Positions 13,656 to 23,505 of a stretch of DNA of 64,000 nucleotides are shown in pieces. Numbering within the stretch: the first letter of the stretch is position 1; each line of letters starts with the position of its first letter. This DNA is from Camarhynchus parvulus (lineage: Eukaryota; Chordata; Aves; Passeriformes; Thraupidae), in NCBI RefSeq assembly GCF_901933205.1, contig NC_044574.1, positions 44,921,609 through 44,985,608 on the forward strand, written 5' to 3'. The notes under the pieces were generated by a model. That model was not told the DNA's origin. It saw only the letters and a list, made by a program, of their open reading frames with translations, and did no database searches. The position numbers were made by a program, and so were the translations under genes.

Positions 13656-14779
13656 GTACAGAATTTAATTTAGCTCTTTAACTGCCGTGATATTTTTCAG
13701 TGGAGCTAGCAGAGTTTTGCTGTGACTTGATTTTGGGTGATTTAGCATCTGTTTTGCCACCTACGATTTATATCCTTAATGGTATTGCAGCATTAAGAGA
13801 TCAGATTAAAGAAAGAAGACTAAAAGTTATAGTCTTGTAGGAAAGATTTGTAGAGTCAGAATTACTTTACACTTTTCTGTTTCCCTTCATGATTGTGATT
13901 AAAGCCAAGGCAAGGAAGGACAGGAGGGCTCAGCTGTGCAGTAATTCCAGCCATGGAAAGACAGAAGTGGGGAGAGCAACAGTTCTCTTCTGGGTACCCC
14001 AAGATGCATGTAAAGTTGATTACTTGTGGCAGTCCAGTTGTTATTTGAGTTGTAGCACATTACAATGTTGCTGCTATAGATTACATTAATGGTACCCCTT
14101 TGAACAATCCTTCCTTGCTTGAAATGAAGATAGCGGTGCATGATGGAACAGAAAAACTGACCCAAATCATATTGATGGATTAAACTTTTATCCTGGCCAC
14201 ACTCCCCATGCAGTGAAATGGGTGCAACAGCCTCACAGAGGGCTCAGAGCCCCTGTTCCATGGCTGCTCATGTGTTCTGCATCAGCCATTCCAGTATCTC
14301 CTGGGGAGAAGCAGTGCTACACCTCCCTGGAGCAAGCTGTGAATCTGATAATGCCCATCTCCCTTCAGCTGTGTATGTACCATAATCTCCAGGAACACTG
14401 GGCTGCAGTGTTTTCTTGGTGCTGCAATCTATTTAATAATGTATTTCCTTCCTTGGAGGAAGGCAATCTTTTAAAAGTTCATGATGCTTCCTGACCAAAT
14501 TTTATCCACAACTTTTGCGATATGTAATGTGTGATGTTGAAGAAGAAAGGATAAAAAGGTGCTGTGGATATTTTCTATCGCAACCATTTCCTTTAAAATG
14601 TCAGTACTGTAACTGTAGTGCTAGAAGGAAATGATTTTATGAACCAAGACTAATGGAGAATCCATGGACCAGGGCAGTAGTAATGAAAGAAATGTTTGGG
14701 ATGCTGCTCTGCTGCAAGAGAGTAATGGTAGAATCCTCACTGATTTGTTGCATTTCTCACTTTGTACATTTTGTTGTAG
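13656..14779 (+). other. BANK1: BANK1 intron
   Basis: An intron of about 1.1 kb ending in cattttgttgtag at 14779. Nothing further is recognised in it. Confidence 0.7.
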
Positions 14780-14964
14780 AAGCACACAGAGGCCACACTG
14801 AGGCAGTAACTTACAGCACTGTGGTACACAAGATCCCTTCTGAGCAGGAAGAACTCATCCACTTGCAGAAACAGGTGAAAAATGGGGCAATTTCTGTGGA
14901 TGAAGCCCTTGACAGATTTAAACAGTGGCAGAACAAAAAGCAGAGACTACCATCCACTCAACAG
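14780..14964 (+). CDS. BANK1: BANK1 exon with conserved C-terminal helix (DEAL-RFKQWQ)
   Basis: This 185-base exon enters in phase 1 and leaves in phase 0 at donor gtatga. It encodes a charged, probably helical segment. The peptide contains EQEELIHLQKQVKNG, then SVDEALDRFKQWQ, and ends in TQQ. Mammalian BANK1 has the same arrangement (QEEL..LQ.KVKNG, then MDEALEKFKHWQ, then QQE), making this the most diagnostic BANK1 exon in the window. In the family this segment lies close to the C-terminus, downstream of the proline-rich region. It is intact. One frame runs open further upstream into the intron, but the acceptor ttttgttgtag at 14779 fixes the start. Confidence 0.93.
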
Positions 14965-16562
14965 GTATGAGTTTGAAATTTGTTCCTTGATAGAAATCTT
15001 GTTCAGATGTTCTAAAAGCAAGTTCTTGTGTTTTGGCTCCTGCATATGAGGTGAAAAGTAATAATCATGATTTCTCTGCAAATCAGCTCCCAAGAAGCTT
15101 GCTGGTTATGGTTCTGAATCTTCTAGATACCTGTTTCCACTGTTGGTTGAGAGGTTTTCTGAATTTGGTTTAAGTCCAGAGTTAAATATGCTGTTCTCCT
15201 AAGACTTGTGTTTTACACTGTTGGGTGATGTGCATCTTTCATGAAACCACAAACCTTATGTCACCAAACCAAATGTGCTACTAAGCAGTGTCAGCTAAAA
15301 AAACCTGACTATATCAAGCATACATTTATTTTGGCAATTACAGTGTATTAACTTACACCAGGCTTTATGCCTGTCTGAAAGAGTTGAATATACTTAGTGA
15401 AATCCACAATTGTTGGCAATGCTCTGCAGCTCCTTTGTATTCAATGTATGGAGCAAATTGAGGTGCACAAAAACAGGATTTACAAAAGCCCACACACTGA
15501 GTCACTGAAAGAACTGCATCAAAGCTGTAAGTCATGGAGAGGAGATTTGTTAATTACTTCTAAAAAGACACATGGAGGAAGAGGTTATGCCCTTGTTTTA
15601 TATGAGATCATGCCTTAACAAAAATAATTTCTTGTTGTCCTTTATGTCATTTAGTAGAGAAAGGAAAAGCAAAGCTAGTCTGCTGCTTTTCAGAGTGAAA
15701 GAGCTATCAGATGCTGCCAGCAAGGAGAGTGCTCTTTGTGTTTGCATCTACTTGAAAATCTGAGCTTTGTCATCACAGTGGAACACTTAACAGCAAAAGT
15801 GCAAGGGCCCGGAACAGTTTGAGGGCCCTTTCCCAATCTGGGCACCAGCAGCACAGCACTAGGATGCCACCTTCCTAATCCATCTGCAGCCAAGCATGCA
15901 GATGAATTGCTGGTACTGCTCTCAGTCAGGGGCATTTCTGGTGGAGGAAGATCATATCTAACCTCTACCATGATAGCAGCACCAAGTTATAAGTCTTTCT
16001 TTTCCTTGGTGAACTATAAGATATCCATATTTCAGATATAAGATATCCATATCCAGATTTACTTGGCCTGTTTTCAGTGCTTCAGGAAAAAAGCTGCTTT
16101 GTAGTGGTGGTTTTTACCCTGCATTGCATGTGTGAGTTCTCTTTGGTATTGCTCCGTAGAAAAGTCCTTTCTTCTTAGTCCTCTATAAACATGATGAACT
16201 GACTTCATGCTGTCACTGCAGTTTTTTGTCCTTCACTTGGATTTTTGGGGAAAAATTGCTTTTCCAAAAAAAACTAAAACAACCCCAAACAAACAGAAAA
16301 GAACACCCAAGAATCTGTAATGTAATGCCAGAATCATTTTACGTTACTGCTGGTGGGGATAACTCCACAAGAGTCTTAGATAAAAATGCTAAAATTAGCA
16401 TCATAAACATTTTTTAGTCCTTTAAAATTATTTTCCAGGAGAGAGATGCTTGGTGTTCCGAATGCTACAGAATTCAGCTCTTTATAGTCTTACTGTTTCT
16501 ACAGTAAACTTCCAATACTGATTTCTGCTGCTGGTTTTCTGCTTGCTTTTTTTTACTTACAG
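14965..16562 (+). other. BANK1: BANK1 intron
   Basis: An intron of about 1.6 kb ending in a long T-rich tract (gcttgcttttttttacttacag). It contains the short direct duplication at 16016-16052. No gene is seen. Confidence 0.7.
16016..16052. repeat. 15-bp direct duplication
   Basis: The 15-mer ataagatatccatat occurs at 16016-16030 and 16038-16052, inside a BANK1 intron. Confidence 0.85.
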
Positions 16563-16626
16563 GAAAAAGTTCATCACCTGACAGACACCACTATCAGAAA
16601 CAGACAAGAAAATGAAAACCTGAATG
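16563..16626 (+). CDS. BANK1: BANK1 penultimate coding exon (likely)
   Basis: A 64-base exon lies between a very strong acceptor (tttttttacttacag) and a near-consensus donor (G|gtaagt). It enters in phase 0, so the Gln-Gln ending the previous exon is followed by E-K-V-H-H-L-T-D, and it ends E-N-E-N-L-N plus one base. Mammalian BANK1 also has Gln-Gln-Glu-Lys at this junction and a Glu/Asn-rich piece soon after, so both splice logic and similarity support it. It leaves in phase 1, which constrains what the next exon can encode. Confidence 0.8.
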
Positions 16627-17093
16627 GTAAGTTGTTCTTTTTCTGCCTTTAAGGACTCTGAAGCCGTGAACTGTAAGTGTAGTGCAGAGGTCTGATCCAA
16701 ACCCTTTTGGATTGGGCATTGAATTTGTAATGAACATTTTCTGTATCTGATCACATTTATTTTAGCATAATCAGGCCTTTAGCAGTGTGAAGATTTCATC
16801 CCAAAGATGAACTCACTGCGAGTTAATGGGGCAGAAAATTTACCAAGTCTCTGTGGCTCAGCTTTTCTGTAGCCTATTTCTTACTGCATCATCAGAATTT
16901 GGGTAGATGGCTTCTTTAGAACAATTTGCTTGATGACTTCAATATCTTATTTGTAAATCAGCCATCAATTTGCAAATTCTTGATGAACTTTCTACGGCTA
17001 CAGCAGTTTTTGTGAGTATTGTGGTCATTATTTAAAACAGTACCACTGGTGATTTAAGATGCTTTTTTCCCTTTTGGGATAAAAAAGGGATTT

Positions 17094-17184
17094 TTGGGGT
17101 TGCCTTGTGCAGGGCCAGGAGCCAGACTCTATGATGATTGCGGGTGCCTTCCAACTCAGAATATTCTATGACTCTTTGTGATTG
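17094..17184 (+). mobile_element. CR1 LINE 3'-end fragment
   Basis: The stretch reads through the typical avian CR1 3' tail: tgtgcagggccaggag, then a variant of cagactctatgatgattg, then ccttccaactcagaatattctatg. The CR1 3' end characteristically finishes in ATTCTATG-like repeats, seen here as attctatgactctttgtg. It is heavily 5'-truncated, in the same orientation as BANK1, and has no coding capacity. Confidence 0.85.
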
Positions 17185-18890
17185 AATATCATCTACAATA
17201 GTATGAAGCATCTGCTTTTTCTGCAAGTGGTTTTCTCTTGCTGTTGCAAAAAGAATCTATTAGAGGATATTGGTTTTAGGCCTTTGATTTCTGTAAACTT
17301 CAGTACATATGCTGAAAGGAAAATTGTGGTTTTTTCACATTGGAATTAGTACCATATGTATATCTCTGTTAAAAATTATGACCTAAATGCATCATTTCCT
17401 TACTGCAAGAGAAAAAGTACTGCTTTCATTATTCTCTTAGACAGCATTGTGTTTATGTGAACTTGTGAGGTACTGTAATTAATTAAGGGAAATTTCTGGT
17501 GGCCCAGTAGCAGCTCTGCAGTCCAGATATTTCAGCTTTAATATCCTCTGTGGCTGGTAGGGAGGCAGTGTCCTGAGTAAAAGCCTTCACAAGGTGCTCA
17601 GAGCCTAAGGGCTTGGGATTACTGCAGCTCATGAGAAGATGAGGGTGACTCTTGAGAAGTATTTGTCTGCAGGGTTTCGTTTTAAGGCCACAGCATCAGT
17701 CCTGCCTCTGTGGCTGTCCTGCTTCTCCAGAGTTCATTGTTGAATCATACCAGCAGAAATGTAGTATCACCACCAGAATTGTTAATTTTGTGAAATTATC
17801 CAGTAACTCAGATAATGATCACTATATTCCCTTCTGCTCCTGACCTCACTGCCCTCTCTTACACTGTCATAGAGCCTGGGATGCATATAAATCAGCAGCT
17901 TTGCACTGCAGAAATACAGGGGGAAGAATCATTATGGTCTGTGTCCAAACACAGAAATCAAATATTTCAATGCTTGAAAAAAAAAAGGACTTCCTCTAGA
18001 ACTGAAGGCATATCAATGGCAAGAGTAAACAAGGATTGCAGAGGGAGGATATCTACGTCCAGACATAAATTCTCTGAAACAAAAATGACAGTCACCTTCT
18101 CTTGTCCTTTGATGTTCCTAAGGAAAGCAGACTAGAGAGCATTCATTTGAGAGACATTTTGTTTCACATATCATTTAGTAAAGTGGTATGTGTGAATGTC
18201 AGCTGTCCTCAGATTTATTCTAAGAATGCTAGTTTTTACATGTAGGTACAGACTCTCCCTGCTGTACCTTTAAAATCATGGGCCTCCTTCTCTGGATCCC
18301 ATGTTTGAAATCAGGATTTGGATAGTCTTTTTCATAGACAGTTTTTGAAGTCTTGATTGAGGATTTAAAGAGATCACATGTGAAGTCTGTTAGAAAAGGA
18401 ATTTGATTTTATTTTAATGAGAAAGGAAAATATCTCCTAGAAATTAGTATGGAATATAATTTTTAGTTTCTTGATAAGTTTGATCTTGCTTCCACTGTAA
18501 TGAAGTTATTAATGAGAGTGGCACTCATTTCAGTCTTCCATTATAACATTTGATGCTATCTCAAAGTTCATGTCTCATTTTGTAACAGTTTAGTATAGGA
18601 CCGAATAATGCCCTAAAAAATAATCAGCTGCAAAGCAAAAGGTTCTGCCACTCTTGGAATGAAATGTCTACAAACACTGTTTTCAGAACAACTAAATAAG
18701 GCCTAGGGCAGGGACAATGCTTTAGCTCAATACTGTATAATACATATCTGGTCTGACATGTAGACATTGATAGTATCTTTTTTTTCCCAAGATGTTAGCC
18801 CACAGACCAAAACCAACAAAAACAAATACCTTAAATAAAATCTCAGGGAAATACATAGAAGATTTGTGGACAAAAGCTCTACTTTTAAAT

Positions 18891-18929
18891 CTGAGTGGAG
18901 ATTTAAAAGATTTTTAAATCTCCATTCAG
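18891..18929. repeat. Short inverted repeat, 18-bp arms, 3-base loop
   Basis: Arms 18891-18908 and 18912-18929 are reverse complements with one mismatch, which is a G-T wobble in plus-strand RNA. The loop is gat. It lies in a BANK1 intron. Confidence 0.85.
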
Positions 18930-21101
18930 ATTTTTCAGGGTGCACCGCTGAAGTACTGAACTAGAAGGAGCCTATTGTCCATGGGAAACTTGATCTTTGA
19001 GCAAGGTTCCTTAGGCTTAGGTAAGGCTGGAGAGTGTTGGGTTTGTGCATATCCACCAATACAACAAATGGCAGCAGCTGAGACAGTATTTAGGCAAGGA
19101 TTACTAGACAAGTTTCCTATGAATTCTAAAAAAACCAACACAGCTTTCATGTGCATCCCACATCCTTACTTCGTAGAAATGGGAATATTTCAAAACCTGT
19201 GTGATGCCTACCTACATCACTGGGCATTTGAATTACCTATGTGAATCTCAGCCATTTCTGAACGTGGAATTTCAAAATCTGCCTACTATTGCAGTTACAT
19301 TATGGCACCTTGTGTGTCACATCCCACAGATTTAGTCATCCAGCCCCTAAAAATATGCACAAGTGTTACTTAGCTATCCTCTCACAGCTAATCTCTGTAG
19401 AACCTTGAACTTGTTTGTTAGGGAAGGAAGTGCCAGGTTCCTCACCAAAACTGGGAATGACTGATGCTCTGTTCTCCAGGCTTGGCATAGCAGCAAGAAC
19501 TGAGTGTTAGGTGTCCCTGCTTCATTGCTAGGTAATGAGCAAGACAGAGGCCACAAAGGACAATCTATAACTCAGCTGGACTTCAGGAGACAAATACTGC
19601 ATTAAGCAAATGTTAAGCTTGATTTATTATTACTGGTGGTGGTGTTGCTACAACTGTTATTTTTTAATGCCAGCAACTTCTATAATGATTGAAGGTAGGT
19701 CTTGGAAAAAAAGTTAGATGTTTTAGTAGTCTTCTAATGACAAATATACCCATGGGACAAATGAGCAATTCAGTCTTTGTTTCATCTGTTCAGTCTTGGC
19801 CTCCCTGGCAAGACTGGCAAGGTAAGTGGCCTGCTGTGGAGAGGTCAAAGTTTTTTCCACAGGCTACTCAACTGCAAGCATTTATTTCTGAGCTGTTAAA
19901 ATCAGTAGGTACTGACACTGAACATGGCCTTCCTATCAAGAAGGGAAACTTTACTAGCTGTTGCTGTAGACATTTTAATACTGACCAGCTCCTGCAAGGT
20001 CCTGTGAGTAGCCAGGTAATCCACTGCAGTAAAGGCATCCTCCACAGAATTTCTTCTGCCACATTTTGATTTCCAAATTTGTAGATGCCCAGCTTGCTGC
20101 CAAAGACCAAATCTCTTTCCCATCTTGATCCAAAAAACACCCAGAAGAGCACTATGCACATTCTACAAACTGGCAGGTTATTGATTACATTTGCTATCCA
20201 AAATGTCTGGCTTCATTCCCCAGCCCTCATCAGTGCCTTGTTTTTAGTCCAAGTTGCTAACAGATTGCTTATTCATCAGTTGATGCCTCTCCAGCTTGCA
20301 GGTTGTGTCTAAGTAGAGTTCCCTGAAAACTAAAAAACACCCCTTATTTTTGAGAACAGTTACCAATTTCTGTTTTCTCTGCTGGGTCAACAGGAAGATG
20401 AACAAAGACAGACCCTAATTTTGGCATTTGGATTCACAGGCACTAAAACTTTAGTCAACTTAGCAAAGTTGAAATAACATGGGATCCTGAAAGCACATAT
20501 AAGCCTTTGTATGTTTGGACAGTGAGAAAGTCATAGAAAAGGTGCTTTTTTCCTCCATGGCTTTAACAGTATTTCAGTCAGGACTTGTAGTCTTGAAAAC
20601 ACTTACTTGTTTGTAGTTTACAACACTGTCCATTGGACTTGTGAAGGAATATCTTTAGCCTGGCTTATTTCCAATTTCTTGAGCTTCACATGATGCTCAA
20701 AGTTTAAATCTAGAAAATAACAAAAATCAGTTTCCTGCCTATTTGTCACCAAGTCAGGTCTTCATGAGGCAAGCTCACAGTCCTACTGCTGACAGGAGTT
20801 CACCAAGACAATGAATATCCATGCAGCTCTCACCTCTCCTAGTTGTCACCAAGAGAGACCACCCTTGCTGTTGGGAGTAAGATTTGTACAAAATCCACCT
20901 CATGTCATTCTCCCACACAACAACTGCTTATTTCTGTGAGTGTCTCTTGCTCCCCTGCTCCCAGGGACATGTGCTGTCTTCATGTTTGCAGTAAAGCACA
21001 AAAAGTGTAGGAATGTGTTTTCTGAATTATTCAACTTCAGAAAATATTTTGCACTAACTTATTGATTTCAATGATTATTGATTGCATCTTTTTCTTTTTA
21101 G

Positions 21102-21151
21102 TCTACAACTAGGAGGCTCACAGACCTGGAACAGATGCCTAATTACCCCAG
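21102..21151 (+). CDS. BANK1: Candidate BANK1 3' exon: Val-Tyr-Asn then stop
   Basis: A strong acceptor (gcatctttttctttttag, AG at 21100-21101) is followed 50 bases later by a good donor (CCAG|gtaaga). Entered in phase 1 from the exon at 16563-16626, it reads Val-Tyr-Asn and then TAG at 21110-21112. Mammalian BANK1 has Glu-Asn-Val-Tyr-Asn at the corresponding place but continues for roughly 45 residues. If this exon is used, the bird protein would end here and the remainder would be 3' UTR. The phase-0 frame of the same 50 bases is open (S-T-T-R-R-L-T-D-L-E-Q), but the upstream phase does not lead into it unless an unseen exon intervenes. This is a candidate only. A weaker alternative acceptor exists at 20616. 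Confidence 0.4.
21110..21112 (+). other. BANK1: Candidate BANK1 stop codon (TAG)
   Basis: An in-frame TAG immediately after Val-Tyr-Asn if the 16626 to 21102 splice is used. It is conditional on that splice. Confidence 0.35.
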
Positions 21152-21744
21152 GTAAGAGCAGGTATATGGGTGTACACACACACAAATGTTTTTTGTCATG
21201 GAAACAAACACTTGTCAAGGTACTTTCCATCAGAGTGCATTTGTGTAAGAAGAGGGTGGAAGTACATCTCAGACAGAGGCTCTGATTTCACAAGATAAAC
21301 TATTGTCATCACACAGTCTGGTTTGTACTAGAGCTTCTTTTTTATCAACTATCAACCTACTCTTGTTTAGTGCAGGGCAGATTAGCAAGCAGTGAGGCAC
21401 TGAGCTCAGCTGTGGGTGCAGCTGAAGAGAGTTCCTGACAGTTATTGCCACTAAGGCAGGGTATGCACCTAAAAGCTGTATCAGAGACCAGTCCTACATC
21501 CTGATTTCACAAGCACTATCAAACATACTGAATAAAGTTGAAAACCATAGATACAACGTGTTCAGACTAAACACAAGACCAATAGTCTTTTCACTGCTGG
21601 GAAGCTTAGAGGTTCCCTGTCTCCATAAACAGCAGAATTTTCCAATGGTTGTGCTAATGAGTTCCTTGGGTTTGGGGCATCTAATGACCTCTATAATAGT
21701 TGAGGGGTTTAATTATTACCATCTGCTACGTGTGTGCTTCCATT

Positions 21745-21841
21745 TATACTCATTATATTACTATTATATTAGGATATTGTTATAGCATTAATATTTTTGT
21801 TGTTATTATTATGTAATATTATTAATATTATGAAGTAATAT
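21745..21841. repeat. AT-rich low-complexity (ATT/TATT) run
   Basis: Imperfect TTA/ATT-type repeats over about 100 bases, with very low G+C. Simple sequence, with no gene. Confidence 0.8.
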
Positions 21842-22216
21842 TAGTTCACAGTAGCAAACTGATGCAATTTATTCCTGAAGACAACTGTAATTTTAAAGGC
21901 TTTGTTAGCTAAGTTACTGTGATTCAGTTTGCCTCTCCAACTTTCCCAAGTGAGAGGAGTGCAGTGTGGTACTGTTGTTATTTGTTTGAACTGGAACATG
22001 GATTCTCTTCAGTGGGGTCTCTTCTACCACCCTACTCTCATGTGAAGGAGAGGGAAGTTGCTTCTTGCAAGAACTGTGTGTCCAAGTCTCATTTCTGGAG
22101 CCAACTGCTCACTGGAGTGCAGTGTCCACACCATAGAGCAATGGGTACCTCCTCTGCTGCTGCTTATCCTCTGAATCACTTCTTCACATCCCCCCTCTTC
22201 AGAAGTTCTCATCCGA

Positions 22217-22252
22217 ACAACAACAACAAAAAAAAAAACCAACAACAACTAA
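22217..22252. repeat. (AAC)n / A-rich simple repeat
   Basis: aacaacaacaa, a run of As, then accaacaacaac. Simple sequence. Confidence 0.85.
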
Positions 22253-22869
22253 AAAATCTTATGATCTGAGCTGAAAATGAAAAACTATTGCTCCTTCAGG
22301 AGGCAGCTTAACTCCTACATGGGCATTCCTAAAGGAGCTGTTTCCTTGAGTGGAGATGAAGTCACCTACACTTAATGAGTAAAAAGGGTTTGGATTTTAC
22401 AGGCTCTGAGGCTGGAGAAAACTATTACAAAAAAACTGGATAATATCAGAGATGCTTATAAATTCCAGATTGCTAAAGTGAGATGAATCATGCAAGGGGA
22501 GAGGGGGAATTACCTCTGGGATGAGAATAGGTGATTTCTGTCACTTTAAGAAAATAATGATAAAGTAGATGTGGGAGACCTTGCAAATACAATTTATCCA
22601 GAACATTCAATATATTCTGTTTGTGAATTATCCACATCAAACTGCAAGGTTCTCCTCCTCTGCAAACTATAGACTCTCCATAGTCTTCTTGCTGTTTTCT
22701 GTCTTCAGATTGGTTCAAAGAAACCAATTCTTTTTTTAAAGACTAATTTCAGGGAGATTTTTGAGTGTTTGACTGTTACAAAAAATAGCAGATACACACT
22801 CAAGACCTACCTTTCTATTGCTCCTGTTTTTACTCTCCAGACAGTTGAGTTTTCAACTCCAGTGCAAAG

Positions 22870-22892
22870 TTCTTAGCTAACTTAGCTAAGAA
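22870..22892. repeat. Perfect palindrome, 11-bp arms
   Basis: ttcttagctaa (22870-22880), one central c, and its exact reverse complement (22882-22892). Confidence 0.9.
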
Positions 22893-22990
22893 TCACTTTT
22901 TCTTTACACAAGGTAGGAGGAAGATAAGGGAATTGATATTCAGCTGGGGGACCTGAAGGAACAGGATGGTTTTGATTCTCCACACTCATT

Positions 22991-23242
22991 TCAACAAATA
23001 CACTTTGATCTTGTTCTAAACAAACCTGACCTATGGAATAACAGGCATTTTTCATCATTACCTGCAGTGTGACTCGCCAGCCAGCTGCACACCAGTTTCC
23101 TCTGCTTGGCATCCCACACATGTTCCAGCTGTGCCCTGACAGCCTCAGGCTCCAGCCCATCCTGCTGTGACACTGCCATGGGATCACTGCTGTACTTCCT
23201 TGGATCCTCTTGCCAGGGCCAGCTCTGGAAGACCAGTATCAC
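22991..23242 (-). other. Unrecognised coding-like ORF on the minus strand
   Basis: I do not recognise this sequence. The frame from 23242 down to about 23062 has the composition of real protein (for example SWPWQEDPRKYSSDP, then EPEAVRAQLEHVWDAKQR) and GC-rich third positions unlike the surrounding intronic DNA. It is bounded by a possible acceptor (gtcttccag, exon edge 23224) and a possible donor (CTGCAG|gtaatg, edge 23062), phases 0 and 1. Downstream, from 23030 to about 22885 in another frame, it again looks coding (GQVCLEQDQSVFVEM, then PPAEYQFPYLPPT). The gap between the two frames is only 31 bases, too short for a vertebrate intron, so a frameshifted retrocopy or chance are alternatives. 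It is antisense to the BANK1 3' region. Confidence 0.3.
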
Positions 23243-23319
23243 TAAAGCAAATTAATAAGGTTTCTTGTAAAGTCATCACCGATTTTACGCCTTTTTCTTT
23301 GCTTTTTTTTTTCCCCAAG

Positions 23320-23505
23320 ATGACAGCTGACAATTTATATAAAGATGTATTGCGTGCTTTGGTTAATAATTTTTGAAGTCATTTCAGTTTTTCCATTGTG
23401 CTTGATAAGTTGTTTAAAAGTAGATTTTATGCACAAAAGAGGAAGATTGTAAAAGGCTATAGCGATTATTAAGTGAAAGTAAATAAAATTTAGCTTTTGC
23501 TTTTT
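23320..23505 (+). other. BANK1: Candidate BANK1 terminal exon / 3' UTR
   Basis: It follows one of the strongest pyrimidine tracts of the region (AG at 23318-23319). Read in phase 0 it gives M-T-A-D-N-L-Y-K-D-V and so on, stopping at TGA 18 codons later. A canonical AATAAA lies at 23482-23487, about 165 bases downstream of the acceptor, followed by T-rich sequence. The plus-strand G/T-rich composition persists to about here, as expected for the end of BANK1 transcription. If the stop at 21110 is used, this would be 3' UTR. The similarity of D-N-L-Y to the mammalian tail (E-N-K-F-Y) is too short to rely on. Confidence 0.35.
23482..23487 (+). terminator. BANK1: AATAAA polyadenylation signal candidate
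   Basis: Canonical hexamer inside aagtaaataaaatttagc, downstream of the acceptor at 23319. It could end BANK1 transcripts. Another AATAAA occurs at 24933-24938. Confidence 0.35.

Larger units (their letters stand above)
16627..21101 (+). other. BANK1: BANK1 3'-proximal intron
   Basis: About 4.5 kb between the donor at 16627 and the acceptor at 21101. It contains a CR1 3' remnant (17094-17184) and an imperfect hairpin (18891-18929). Short ORFs on both strands at 19.7-20.2 kb lack recognisable similarity. An alternative weak acceptor (cttgtttgtag, AG at 20615-20616) would also give Val-Tyr-Asn in phase 1, followed by about 20 more residues and a stop. Confidence 0.55.
21152..23319 (+). other. 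Possible BANK1 last intron or downstream region
   Basis: Begins with gtaaga and ends with a long pyrimidine tract (ctttgctttttttttttccccaag at 23319). It includes an AT-rich low-complexity run (21745-21841), an (AAC)n/A-rich patch (22217-22252), a 23-bp palindrome (22870-22892) and a coding-like ORF on the minus strand (22991-23242). Confidence 0.4.

Noticed and set aside
19689..20161. Overlapping ORFs of 126, 97 and 85 codons on both strands
   Set aside because: No similarity recognised, no fitting splice sites, and overlapping frames on opposite strands. Treated as chance in a BANK1 intron.
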